Shown: piece by piece, positions 16,033 through 23,959 of the stretch | Position numbering within the stretch: the first letter of the stretch is position 1 | Layout of the letters: every line of letters begins with the position of its first letter | DNA from: DASPKX01 sp035627835 | Lineage (GTDB): Bacteria; Verrucomicrobiota; Verrucomicrobiia; Limisphaerales; SXQI01 | Direction of reading: 5' to 3' | Assembly (NCBI GenBank): GCA_035627835.1 | Contig: DASPKX010000082.1 | Coordinates: 1-31,664, forward strand | Length of the DNA: 31,664 nt | The notes under the pieces: generated by a model | The model's database searches: none | Told to the model about the DNA's origin: nothing | The model's input: only the letters and a program-made list of their open reading frames with translations | Made by a program: the position numbers and the translations under genes

Positions 16033-16728
16033 ATGGATTACAAGATTGGCGCCATGACTTGGGAATCGCTTGCGGTGGAGCTGCAACGGTGGCGCGCCAG
16101 CCGGGTGAGATCCATGTTCCTGGTTGGCCTTGGGACTTTTGCGACGGTGTGCATCAGCGTGCCCGCAGCCCGGGCGGGATTGGAGCAGGTGGGTTTCGTC
16201 CGCGTGCCGCCGTTGCTGCTTTACTCCTGGTTGGGAACTATCGCTACGCTTCCGTTTTTGTGGCTCGTCTTGTTGCCAGCGTATAGGTGGAGAGTGGCGA
16301 TTTGCCTATTGCTGGTCTCCGGCATCATGTTCGTGGTGCAAGGGGTGCAGTCGAATCCCGGGACAGCGACAACGCTCGAGCTATTGCGGCCTGCTTTGCT
16401 CGGGTTGCTTCTGCCATGGTGCTACTCGGTTGGGAGAGGGAGGCTGGTCTTTTCCAGGAGGCACTTAACTTACTTTCCTTTGCTCGGCCCGGCGCTGATT
16501 GCGTTAAGTTTGCCATTGGTGATTGTGGTGTCGCGCTTGTTCGACGCGATGAAAATTCCAACGCCGGAGTTCGTCGATTTAGCGATTTATGCTGGTTTTT
16601 TCAGCGCGTGGATTGCGTGCGCAATCCACCAGATCCAGAAGCCAGTGCAAGAAGCAGATCCTCGGAGACGCTTGTTGTATGAACAACTTGTGGATCTGCG
16701 CCGCTTCGAGGATCAGGCGATCAGATAA
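16033..16728 (+). CDS. Unknown integral membrane protein, about six TM helices
   Basis: 231 residues; not recognised. Hydrophobic segments lie at about 28-48, 61-83, 86-104, 117-133, 147-168 and 182-199, consistent with six membrane helices and short loops. The C-terminal ~30 residues are charged (EADPRRRLLYEQLVDLRRFEDQ) and probably cytoplasmic. The start could be the ATG at 16033 or the one at 16054 (MTWESLAVEL); no Shine-Dalgarno sequence helps to choose. The stop lies 16 nt inside the convergent threonine ammonia-lyase gene. It follows the fasciclin terminator, so it needs its own promoter. No function can be assigned. Confidence 0.7.
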   Translation: MDYKIGAMTWESLAVELQRWRASRVRSMFLVGLGTFATVCISVPAARAGLEQVGFVRVPPLLLYSWLGTIATLPFLWLVLLPAYRWRVAICLLLVSGIMFVVQGVQSNPGTATTLELLRPALLGLLLPWCYSVGRGRLVFSRRHLTYFPLLGPALIALSLPLVIVVSRLFDAMKIPTPEFVDLAIYAGFFSAWIACAIHQIQKPVQEADPRRRLLYEQLVDLRRFEDQAIR

Positions 16729-17951
16729 TTCGCTTCCATCAAGCGGCGTTTGAGTTCTTCGCCGTGGGTGTGGTCGCGAGTTTCAACGACACAATGAATT
16801 ACAACCGTGCTGATGTCCTCGCGGGCGTAGGCGCGGTCATGGTCGATCTCGTAGATGCTGGCGCCTTGCTCGGCGACAATGGCGGCGAAACGGGCGAGGC
16901 CTCCGGGGCGATCGCTGATTCGCGCGGAGAAGCGGACTAATCGGCCGTCGGCAACAAGGCCGCTTTCGATGATCCTGCCGAGGACATTTGTGTCGATGTT
17001 GCCGCCGCACAAGGGCATTACCACTTTCTTGCCCTTTAACTCAGGAAGCAGACCTTCGAGGAGAGCTGCCAAAGGAGCGGCTCCAGCGCCTTCGATAACT
17101 GACTTCTCAAGCTCGATCAGACGGAGAACCGCCAAGGCGAGAAAGCGTTCGTGCGTGATGACCAGGTGATCCATGTAGCGACGAGCAATTTCGAAAGCGC
17201 GGGGGCCCACCATTGAGACAGCGAGGCCGTCGGCGAGGGTGGGGGTGACATTGATCTTCACGGGCTTTCCAGCGGTGAGGGCGGCTTGCAGGCAGTTTGC
17301 GCGGCGGGGTTGGACGCCGATGATTTTGGTTTGAGGGCGTAGAGTTTTAATGGCGAGAGCAACGCCGGCGATGAGGCCTGCTCCACCCACGGGGATCACG
17401 ACTGCGTCGAGGTCGGGAACCTGGTGCAGGATTTCCAGGCCCATGGTGCCCTGACCGGCGATCACGTCGGGGTCATCATAGCCATGGATGTAGGTGAGCC
17501 CTTCAGCTTCAGCGATACGGTCCGCTTGCTCGCGAGCTTCAGCGAGATTTTGGCCGTGGAGGACAACGTTTGCCCCCATCCTTCGGCAACTGCTCACCTT
17601 GGTTAAGGGTGCGACGGTGGGCATGACTACCGTGACCGGAATATTCAGGAGCGTGGAGTGGTAAACCAAACCGAGAGCATGATTGCCGGCGGAAGCGGCA
17701 ATGACTCCCTGGCGTTGGCGCTCTGCGGTGAGCTGCTCAAGAGCGTTCCGGGCGCCGCGTTCTTTAAAGCTACCGGTCCGTTGCAGATGCTCGAGCTTGC
17801 AATGGACCTCGCAACCGGTGGCTTCAGAGAGAGGGATCGACTTCGGGCATGGTGTGTAGCTGACTTTGCCCTTCAGGCGCTCGGCCGCAGCATAGATGTC
17901 GTCGATGGAAACGGGCAGCCTCGCAGTGGGTGAGTCTTCAGTGGCGTTCAT
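16713..17951 (-). CDS. ilvA: Threonine ammonia-lyase with C-terminal ACT domain
   Basis: 412 residues. Fold-type II PLP enzyme with Lys63 in GSFKERGA (Schiff-base lysine), ASAGNHALG (86-94, substrate carboxylate loop), a glycine-rich phosphate loop VGGAGLIAG and PLCGGNID near the end of the catalytic domain. A single ACT-like domain occupies about residues 335-412 (FSARISDRPGGLARFAAIVAEQGASIYEIDHDR), as in the medium-length form of the enzyme. It converts threonine to 2-oxobutanoate plus ammonia, the first step to isoleucine; the ACT domain presumably binds a regulatory amino acid. The start overlaps the stop of the upstream glycosylase gene by 4 nt (ATGA). A catabolic (TdcB-like) role is the alternative. 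Confidence 0.93.
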   Translation of the reverse strand: MNATEDSPTARLPVSIDDIYAAAERLKGKVSYTPCPKSIPLSEATGCEVHCKLEHLQRTGSFKERGARNALEQLTAERQRQGVIAASAGNHALGLVYHSTLLNIPVTVVMPTVAPLTKVSSCRRMGANVVLHGQNLAEAREQADRIAEAEGLTYIHGYDDPDVIAGQGTMGLEILHQVPDLDAVVIPVGGAGLIAGVALAIKTLRPQTKIIGVQPRRANCLQAALTAGKPVKINVTPTLADGLAVSMVGPRAFEIARRYMDHLVITHERFLALAVLRLIELEKSVIEGAGAAPLAALLEGLLPELKGKKVVMPLCGGNIDTNVLGRIIESGLVADGRLVRFSARISDRPGGLARFAAIVAEQGASIYEIDHDRAYAREDISTVVIHCVVETRDHTHGEELKRRLMEANYLIA

Positions 17952-18559
17952 GGGGCAGCGCCCGCCAGTTGAGCTTGGGCAGTTACTTTAGCCAAGCGGG
18001 TTAGTTCTCTTTTAAGCAGGCCGAAGTCGGCTTTCACCCGTTCGGCCAGATCCTCGCGGTAGAAGCGGACTGCCGGATGATATGTGACGAGGTAACGACG
18101 ACCCTCCTGTTCAAAAATTCTGCCGCGGACTTCATCAACCTTCGACACCCCCAGTAGTTTTTTGGCCGCGACCGCTCCGAGCAAAACGATCAGCTCCGGG
18201 TTGATCAGAGCGATTTGGCGAGAAAGGTAGAGAGTCGTGCAGGTGTCCACCTCGAGCGCTTTGGGAACGCGGTTGGCTGGGGGACGGCACTTAACGAGAT
18301 TAGTGATAAAAAAGATGCTCCGTTGAATGTCGGTGCCTTCCAGAAGATGGTCGAGGTAACGACCAGCTGAGCCGACAAAGGGATGACCCGTTTTGTCTTC
18401 GTCCTTACCCGGCGCTTCGCCGATGATCATGACGCGCGCCGAAGGGGAGCCATCCCCCGGGACAGCGATGGTGCGGGAGGCGCAGAGCGGGCATTCTGGA
18501 CAGACACGAATACGAGCTGCGAGTTCCTCCAGCTTTCTTGCTGCTGTGCGTGCAGGCAT
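17948..18559 (-). CDS. Uracil-DNA glycosylase, family 4 (Fe-S)
   Basis: 203 residues. Motif A is GEAPGKDED (48-56) followed by KTGHPFVGSAGRYLD, and motif B contains TYHPAV (159-164, His161). Cys20, Cys23, Cys91 and Cys107 match the four ligands of the [4Fe-4S] cluster of family-4 enzymes; VKCRPPANR (89-97) is diagnostic. The enzyme removes uracil from DNA to start base-excision repair. The insert that marks the UdgX branch is not evident, so ordinary family 4 is preferred. It overlaps the threonine ammonia-lyase start by 4 nt, so the two are translated from one message although functionally unrelated. A hairpin sits just upstream of its ATG. Confidence 0.93.
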   Translation of the reverse strand: MPARTAARKLEELAARIRVCPECPLCASRTIAVPGDGSPSARVMIIGEAPGKDEDKTGHPFVGSAGRYLDHLLEGTDIQRSIFFITNLVKCRPPANRVPKALEVDTCTTLYLSRQIALINPELIVLLGAVAAKKLLGVSKVDEVRGRIFEQEGRRYLVTYHPAVRFYREDLAERVKADFGLLKRELTRLAKVTAQAQLAGAAP

Positions 18560-18564
18560 GGGGA

Positions 18565-18590
18565 GCCCTCTCCCGCGAAGGAGAGAGGGC
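18565..18590. repeat. Inverted repeat between SRPBCC and UDG genes
   Basis: GCCCTCTC (18565-18572) pairs perfectly with GAGAGGGC (18583-18590) across a 10-nt loop. It lies 5 nt upstream of the glycosylase start and 8 nt after the end of the SRPBCC gene. No T-run follows on either strand, so it could be an attenuating hairpin, a REP-like element or a weak terminator of the SRPBCC transcript. Confidence 0.55.
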
Positions 18591-18598
18591 GCAACGAG

Positions 18599-19156
18599 TT
18601 AGGAATTATATTGTCCCTTGCTGCGGGCCTCACGAGCTTCCTGCTCAGCAACACTGGATTGCATTGCTTCGGAGGTGCGTCCGGTCGGTGTGCAACGAAC
18701 CTGTTTGCCGTGAATTTCGCCGCGCCAAGCGCCAGTTTCACGCCCGCGGGATTCGATAAATTCTTTAAAGCGGCGAAGATCGCCTTCGACACGCCGCTCA
18801 ACAATCCCCAAAGCGTCGCCGATGTTTTCAATGGCGCCTTCTGGCTCGTAGTTGATGCGCAGCATCACGAGTGTGCGGCCAGCGTTAATGGGGGTGAACG
18901 CGACGCGGCCGGTGTTCAACGCGCCGTTCATGCTCCGCCAGGCGATTATTTGATCGGGCACCTGCTCGAAAATCTCGGCGTCCCATTCCTTGATTTTGCC
19001 AGCGATGCTCGCTTTCCAATGCAAGCGCTTGTCGTCTAGCTGGCTGACAGACTCAATGCCTTCCATGAATTCCGGAAATTCCTCAAACTGCGTCCATTGG
19101 TTGTAAACCGTGTTCGCGGGCGCATCCACTTCAATTGATTTTTCGATATGGTTCAT
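18599..19156 (-). CDS. SRPBCC (polyketide cyclase/dehydrase-like) protein
   Basis: 185 residues. The START/Bet-v1-like fold is recognised from IEKSIEVDAPANTVYNQWTQFEEFPEFMEGIESV (4-37), LHWKASIAGKIKEWDAEI (45-62) and IIAWRSMNGALNTGRVAFTPI. This subgroup is often annotated as cyclase/dehydrase or SRPBCC and probably binds a hydrophobic ligand; no enzyme activity can be assigned. The last ~45 residues are a charged, low-complexity tail not needed for the fold. A strong Shine-Dalgarno GGAGG (complement of 19166-19170) stands 9 nt before the ATG, rare in this window, suggesting high translation. It is divergent from the GDP-mannose dehydratase pair. Confidence 0.85.
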   Translation of the reverse strand: MNHIEKSIEVDAPANTVYNQWTQFEEFPEFMEGIESVSQLDDKRLHWKASIAGKIKEWDAEIFEQVPDQIIAWRSMNGALNTGRVAFTPINAGRTLVMLRINYEPEGAIENIGDALGIVERRVEGDLRRFKEFIESRGRETGAWRGEIHGKQVRCTPTGRTSEAMQSSVAEQEAREARSKGQYNS

Positions 19157-19300
19157 GATCTTCTTCCTCCCATAAAAATCGTGCCTCCAAGATGGGCTGT
19201 CAAAGCGCGCAAAGATGAGGGGCAGTCCCCGCTAAGAGGGCAGGGGGAAGCGGGTCGTAATGCGGAGCTGCAGGGTGGAAATCCCCGATAAGGGCTTCGG

Positions 19301-19316
19301 GCTTGCCAGAGCAAGC
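19301..19316 (+). repeat. Small hairpin in gmd leader
   Basis: GCTTGC (19301-19306) and GCAAGC (19311-19316) form a perfect 6-bp stem with a CAGA loop, 36 nt before the start of the first dehydratase gene. It could be a leader structure; chance occurrence is possible. Confidence 0.3.
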
Positions 19317-19352
19317 GGCGTTGCCCCAAGCTGTGCGCGCCAAGAAGTTCAT

Positions 19353-20369
19353 ATGCCGAAAAAAGCGCTGATTACAGGGATAACCGGCCAGGATGGTTCA
19401 TATTTAGCGGAACTCCTCCTTTCCAAGGGTTACGAGGTTCATGGGATTATTCGCCGCGCCAGCACCTTCAATACTGGTCGTCTTGACCCGATTTATGAAG
19501 ATCCGCACTCAGGCTCGAGCCGGATGTTTTTGCACTACGGTGATCTCGCGGACGCGAGCGCCCTCGCGCGCCTGATCGGCAAAGTGCAGCCGGAAGAGGT
19601 GTACAATCTCGCCGCGCAGAGCCATGTGCGCGTGAGCTTCGACGCGCCAGAATACACTACGGACATCACCGGCACGGGAGCGATTCGTTTGCTCGAAGCC
19701 ATTCGCGAAGTCGGGATCAAGCCTCGGTATTACCAGGCGTCCTCAAGCGAGATGTACGGCCTGGTGCAGGAAGTTCCGCAGACAGAGAAGACGCCTTTCT
19801 ATCCTCGGTCACCCTACGGCTGCGCGAAGGTGTATGCGTACTGGATCACGGTGAATTACCGGGAGTCGTATGGCATGCACGCGAGCAACGGCATTCTGTT
19901 CAACCATGAATCGCCACGCCGTGGTGAGACTTTCGTGACGCGCAAGATCACTCGCGCGTTGGCGCGGATCAAGGCCGGGATGCAGGACAAGCTGTTCCTG
20001 GGAAATTTGGATGCAAAGCGCGACTGGGGCTACGCGAAGGAGTATGTCGAAGCGATGTGGCTGATGCTGCAACAGCCGGAGCCAGACGACTACGTAATTG
20101 CAACGAACGAGACGCATTCGGTGCGTGAGTTTCTGGAGATTGCGTTTGCGCATGTGGGCCTCGATTACCAGAAATATGTCGAGATTGACCCTCGCTATTA
20201 CCGCCCGGCTGAAGTGGATTTGTTGATTGGTGACGCATCAAAAGCCAAGGCGAAGCTGGGTTGGGAGCCGAAGGTTAAGTTTGCGGAGCTAGTAAGGATT
20301 ATGGTCGATGCCGACGTGAAGGCTCTGCAGGACCAACTCTCCGGCAAAGTGCGCCGCAACGACGAATAG
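19353..20369 (+). CDS. gmd: GDP-mannose 4,6-dehydratase
   Basis: 338 residues from the ATG at 19353; the frame is open to an ATG at 19260, but those 31 codons encode no conserved sequence. Extended SDR fold with the NADP-binding TGITGQDGS (8-16) and active-site SSSEMYG (130-136) plus Tyr155-x3-Lys159. Hallmark GMD blocks HYGDLADASAL, YQASSSEMYGLVQE, PFYPRSPYGCAK, NGILFNHESPRRGETFVTRKI and RDWGYAKEYVEAMW are all present. It makes GDP-4-keto-6-deoxy-D-mannose, precursor of GDP-fucose, GDP-rhamnose or perosamine for surface glycans. A second GMD-like gene follows after 2 nt, so the two are co-transcribed. No epimerase/reductase for the next step lies in the window. Confidence 0.95.
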   Translation: MPKKALITGITGQDGSYLAELLLSKGYEVHGIIRRASTFNTGRLDPIYEDPHSGSSRMFLHYGDLADASALARLIGKVQPEEVYNLAAQSHVRVSFDAPEYTTDITGTGAIRLLEAIREVGIKPRYYQASSSEMYGLVQEVPQTEKTPFYPRSPYGCAKVYAYWITVNYRESYGMHASNGILFNHESPRRGETFVTRKITRALARIKAGMQDKLFLGNLDAKRDWGYAKEYVEAMWLMLQQPEPDDYVIATNETHSVREFLEIAFAHVGLDYQKYVEIDPRYYRPAEVDLLIGDASKAKAKLGWEPKVKFAELVRIMVDADVKALQDQLSGKVRRNDE

Positions 20370-20371
20370 CA

Positions 20372-21385
20372 ATGGCTCGCGCGCTGATAACAGGAGTCAC
20401 GGGACAGGATGGCTCCTATTTAAGCGAGCTTCTCCTGGAAAAGGGGTACGAGGTGCATGGGGTGGTTCGGCGCTCCAGCATGTTCAATCGGTCGCGCATC
20501 GATCACCTTTATCGCGACCCTGAGATATACGGGAAAACCTTTTTCCTTCATTACGCCGACATTGATGACCCGACCACGTTGAGGCGGGTCATGACGAAGG
20601 TCGCGCCGGATGAAATTTATCATCTGGCTGGCCAAAGCCATGTCGGGTTGAGCTTCGATATCCCGGAGTCCACTTGCGAAATGACGGCCGTTGGGACGTT
20701 GCGACTGCTGGAAATAATCCGCGATCTGCCAAAGCCGCCCAAGCTCTTCCACGCTGCCTCGAGCGAAATCTTTGGCGAGCCTAAAACGATGCCGCAAGAT
20801 GAGGAGACGCCATACAACCCAATCAACCCATACGGCTGCGCGAAGGCTTTCGCTGCGCAAATGGTGACGGTTTACAGAAGGGCGTTCGGGTTCTTTGGAG
20901 TGAATGGAATTCTCTACAATCACGAGTCCCCCCGGCGCGGTGAAAACTTCGTGACGCGCAAGATTGCGTCAGGCGCAGCGGCGATCAAGCTCGGCTTGCA
21001 GAAGGAGCTGATGCTCGGTGATCTGTCCGCGCAGAGGGATTGGGGACATTCAAGAGATTACGTCCGAGGCATGTGGCTGGCACTGCAGCATCCCACAGCG
21101 GAAAACTTTGTGTTTGCGACGGGCAAGCTGCATTCCGTGCAGGATGTGGTGGAAACGGCTTTTGAAAGCGTGGGACTCGATTGGACGCAGCATGTGAAGA
21201 AAGATCCACGCTTTATGCGGCCCGCTGAACCGCAACGGTTGGTTGGGAACGCAAGCAAGGCGAAGCAGTTGTTGGGATGGGAACCGCAGATCGCCTTCAA
21301 GCAGCTCATCAGCGAGATGACGGCCGCGGAGTTGAACCGTCTTTCCCAACAGGCGCGCTCAAGAGAAGACACTGCCACGCTCTAA
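20372..21385 (+). CDS. GDP-mannose 4,6-dehydratase-like paralogue
   Basis: 337 residues. It has the same architecture as the preceding gene and, by eye, roughly half the residues in common: TGVTGQDGSYL (7-17), HAASSEIFGEP, Tyr154-x3-Lys158 in NPYGCAK, NHESPRRGENFVTRKI, RDWGHSRDYVRGMW and FATGKLHSVQDVVE. It differs in the substrate-side loops: YADIDDPTTLRRVM instead of YGDLADASALARLI, GEPKTMPQDEETPYNPINP instead of GLVQEVPQTEKTPFYPRSP. Catalytic residues are kept, so it should be an active dehydratase, possibly on a different nucleotide sugar or forming a heteromer with its neighbour (inference). It is not a typical reductase (RMD) or fucose synthase. It starts 2 nt after the first gene's stop and ends 7 nt before the convergent prepilin-like gene. 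Confidence 0.88.
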   Translation: MARALITGVTGQDGSYLSELLLEKGYEVHGVVRRSSMFNRSRIDHLYRDPEIYGKTFFLHYADIDDPTTLRRVMTKVAPDEIYHLAGQSHVGLSFDIPESTCEMTAVGTLRLLEIIRDLPKPPKLFHAASSEIFGEPKTMPQDEETPYNPINPYGCAKAFAAQMVTVYRRAFGFFGVNGILYNHESPRRGENFVTRKIASGAAAIKLGLQKELMLGDLSAQRDWGHSRDYVRGMWLALQHPTAENFVFATGKLHSVQDVVETAFESVGLDWTQHVKKDPRFMRPAEPQRLVGNASKAKQLLGWEPQIAFKQLISEMTAAELNRLSQQARSREDTATL

Positions 21386-21392
21386 CAGCAGG

Positions 21393-22217
21393 CTAGGGCT
21401 TGGGGATGGAGTTTTGAAGGCGGCGCAGGTCGTTCAATTCGCGCACATTGCTGGCCGAAAGATTGACGAGGTTTCCCTGCTTAGGCCAGGCCCACTTCCA
21501 ATATTCCACATGGCCATCGGCGAAAGCCAGGTTGGCGCCACGGTTATGCCGATCTGACGGGGTGCTGCTCCAGCGGCCTTCCATCACAGTGAAACTCTCC
21601 CGGGGCAACACCTGAAAGGAACTGCGCCAGGAGCTATTCTCATGCTCCTCGATGAATACGAAAACGTCTGAGGGCGAAGGGGAGCTGATGTCCGAAAGCT
21701 TTTGTTTAACCCGCTTGTCGTTCACCCCGTTGTCGCCGTTCATGTAGGCGCTCATGGAATAGCTGCGGGTCACGGGGCGGGTGGTTTTGCCAACGGTGGA
21801 GCCGTCCATCGGGCAGACGTAAAGCTGCGGAGACCGAAGGTAAGGGAAGAGGGTTCCGAGCTTAATGTTATCTGTCGTGAGATCCTCGCGAGGGTTGCCC
21901 GCGACCCAGGAATTGGTGGAGAGCCGGGTGCCGAGAGCGGCGCTCGGCTGCGGGCGGGTGTCGGTGCGGTTCAGAGCAAGCTGGTCATCGTTATCATCGG
22001 CGTAGAGGATCCATGAGAGACTTAGTTGCTTTAGGTTATTGAGCTGGCAGGTGACTTGCTGAGATTTGCGGCGGGTGCCGTTAAGGGCGGCAATCAGCAG
22101 GCCGCTGAGAGTGAGGATGATGAGGATTACAGCCATCAGCTCTAGTAGCGTAAAGCCTCCGGCCAGCCGCTGGGCGGCCCGGCAAGCGCTTCTGCGATGT
22201 TGGAGCTGCAAATTCAT
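21393..22217 (-). CDS. Prepilin-type N-terminal cleavage / H-X9-DG protein
   Basis: 274 residues from the ATG at 22217; an upstream TTG at 22289 would add 24 unconserved residues. A basic leader ends at Gly21 before FTLLELMAVILIILTLSGLL, the type IV prepilin cleavage site with Glu at +5 and a hydrophobic helix. The C-terminal region has the exact H-X9-DG signature (His of RHNRG... to ADG of FADGHVEYWKW), typical of prepilin-processing-associated proteins that are multiplied across PVC genomes. Function unknown; they are pseudopilin-like and probably exposed at the cell envelope. No secretion or pilus assembly gene is adjacent. Confidence 0.88.
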   Translation of the reverse strand: MNLQLQHRRSACRAAQRLAGGFTLLELMAVILIILTLSGLLIAALNGTRRKSQQVTCQLNNLKQLSLSWILYADDNDDQLALNRTDTRPQPSAALGTRLSTNSWVAGNPREDLTTDNIKLGTLFPYLRSPQLYVCPMDGSTVGKTTRPVTRSYSMSAYMNGDNGVNDKRVKQKLSDISSPSPSDVFVFIEEHENSSWRSSFQVLPRESFTVMEGRWSSTPSDRHNRGANLAFADGHVEYWKWAWPKQGNLVNLSASNVRELNDLRRLQNSIPKP

Positions 22218-22426
22218 CCTCGGACACGAAGTTGAGAACGAGGCGCGGAACGCGGCAAAAAGAGGAGAGAGCACGCGGTTAGCACCCAATCACCCATGGC
22301 TTCGAACAAGGAATGTAGCAACATCGTCCAAGAGAATCAAGCAATTCAGCGCAGAAATAGGGAGGCAGGCGCACATTCATTTGAAATGACATGCGGTCGT
22401 TGGATGTTTAGGCTGCGGGCCTGCTC

Positions 22427-23959
22427 ATGAGTTTTGCCGGGGAAGTCGAAACACTGGTGCGGGCGCGGTATCCGATACTGTACGTCGTGACCGCAGAGGA
22501 GGCTCGCGTCGAGGAGATATTCAAGAGCCTAAGCGAGCGGCGGCAAAAGAAACTCCTTCAATGGAGTTACACGAGCGGGGTAGTGCCGGTGGGGACCTCG
22601 ATCCAGTCGCAAAAGAGCCGTCATCCACCCACCCGCGACCCAGTGGCAGCGTTGGATTACGTCATCGACCAAGTGGATCCTGCGATATTTCTGTTCAAGG
22701 ATTTCCATGCGTTCCTCGAGAAGTCACAAACTGCTGTGATTCGGCGCTTAAAGGACATCGCCATCCAGCTTAAGAACAGCGCCAAAACCGTGGTGATTGT
22801 CTCTCCGATTGTGGAGATCCCGGTGGAGCTGGAGAAGGAAATCACGGTCATCAACTTGCCACTGCCAACGAAGACCGAGCTGGGAGAGTTGCTAAACCGG
22901 ATCGTGGAGGAGGTCGAGCAGCTTAAGAATGTGACGGTGGATCTGGACGGAGGCGGGCGAGAACGGTTGTTGAACGCGGCGCTTGGCCTGACGCTGAGCG
23001 AGGCCGAGAACGTCTTTGCCAAGATCATCGTGAAAGATCAGCGCTTGAGCAGCGACGATGTTACGGAAGTGCTTGCTGAAAAACAGCAGATCATTCGGAA
23101 GAACGGCCTGCTTGAGTATTATGCGACGGCGGAGAGCTTCTCGAATGTTGGAGGGCTGAGTGTTCTTAAGGATTGGCTGAGGAAGCGCGCTTCGGCGTTC
23201 AGGGAGGAGGCGCGGGCCTTCGGGTTGCATGCGCCCCGCGGAATCCTCCTGCTGGGCGTGCAAGGTTGCGGAAAGAGCTTGTGCGCAAAAGCGGTGTCGA
23301 ACGCATGGCAGTTGCCGTTGCTGCGGTTGGACATGGGGAGGATGTTCGGGAGTTTGATTGGATCTTCGGAAGAGAACATTCGGAGGGCGATTGCGGTCGC
23401 TGAGTCAGTGGCTCCCGCAATCCTTTGGGTGGACGAGATCGACAAAGCGCTGGCCGGGACGCAGGGCTCGGGAATGTCCGATGGCGGAACGACGGCGCGG
23501 GTGTTTGGAACATTGTTAACATGGTTGTCCGAGAAGACTGCGCCGGTGTTTCTGGTTGCGACAGCGAATGATATATCACATCTCCCCCCTGAACTTCTGC
23601 GGAAGGGGCGTGTGGATGAAATCTTCTTTGTAGATTTGCCAGGGCGCGAGGAGAGACGACACATCTTCGCCATTCACATAGGCAAACGGGGGCGTTCCGC
23701 AGCGAGCTACGATTTGGACGCGCTGGCAGAGGCGACCGAAGGCTTTAGCGGGGCTGAGATCGAGGAGGCAGTGAACAGCGCGTTGTACGATGCCTTTTAC
23801 GCAAACGAAGAATTGAGGTTGGAGCACATGCTCGAGGTGATCGGTCAATCAGTGCCATTGGCCCGCACGATGGATGCACAGATTGGCAGGCTCCGGGCCT
23901 GGGCGGAGGGCCGCGCCCGTAATGCGAGCGTGCCCAGAAGTTTGCCGGAAGCTGGATGA
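22427..23959 (+). CDS. Ycf46-like AAA+ ATPase
   Basis: 510 residues. The N-terminal ~235 residues form the non-catalytic half typical of Ycf46-type proteins (EVETLVRARYPILYVVTAEEARV, LKDIAIQLKNSAKTVVIVSP). The AAA+ module follows with Walker A GVQGCGKS (277-284), the pore-loop-like DMGRMFGSLIG (302-312), Walker B ILWVDEID (332-339), sensor-1 TAN (379-381) and the arginine-finger zone LLRKGRVDE (390-398). The family occurs in cyanobacteria, plastids and scattered bacteria; its client is unknown, though links to CO2 uptake have been reported in cyanobacteria. The following DUF2851 gene begins inside its stop codon (ATGA), so they form a coupled pair. Confidence 0.9.
   Translation: MSFAGEVETLVRARYPILYVVTAEEARVEEIFKSLSERRQKKLLQWSYTSGVVPVGTSIQSQKSRHPPTRDPVAALDYVIDQVDPAIFLFKDFHAFLEKSQTAVIRRLKDIAIQLKNSAKTVVIVSPIVEIPVELEKEITVINLPLPTKTELGELLNRIVEEVEQLKNVTVDLDGGGRERLLNAALGLTLSEAENVFAKIIVKDQRLSSDDVTEVLAEKQQIIRKNGLLEYYATAESFSNVGGLSVLKDWLRKRASAFREEARAFGLHAPRGILLLGVQGCGKSLCAKAVSNAWQLPLLRLDMGRMFGSLIGSSEENIRRAIAVAESVAPAILWVDEIDKALAGTQGSGMSDGGTTARVFGTLLTWLSEKTAPVFLVATANDISHLPPELLRKGRVDEIFFVDLPGREERRHIFAIHIGKRGRSAASYDLDALAEATEGFSGAEIEEAVNSALYDAFYANEELRLEHMLEVIGQSVPLARTMDAQIGRLRAWAEGRARNASVPRSLPEAG

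Noticed and set aside
19260..19352. N-terminal extension of the first GDP-mannose dehydratase
   Set aside because: The 31 extra residues are not family-like, and the Rossmann motif starts right after the ATG at 19353.
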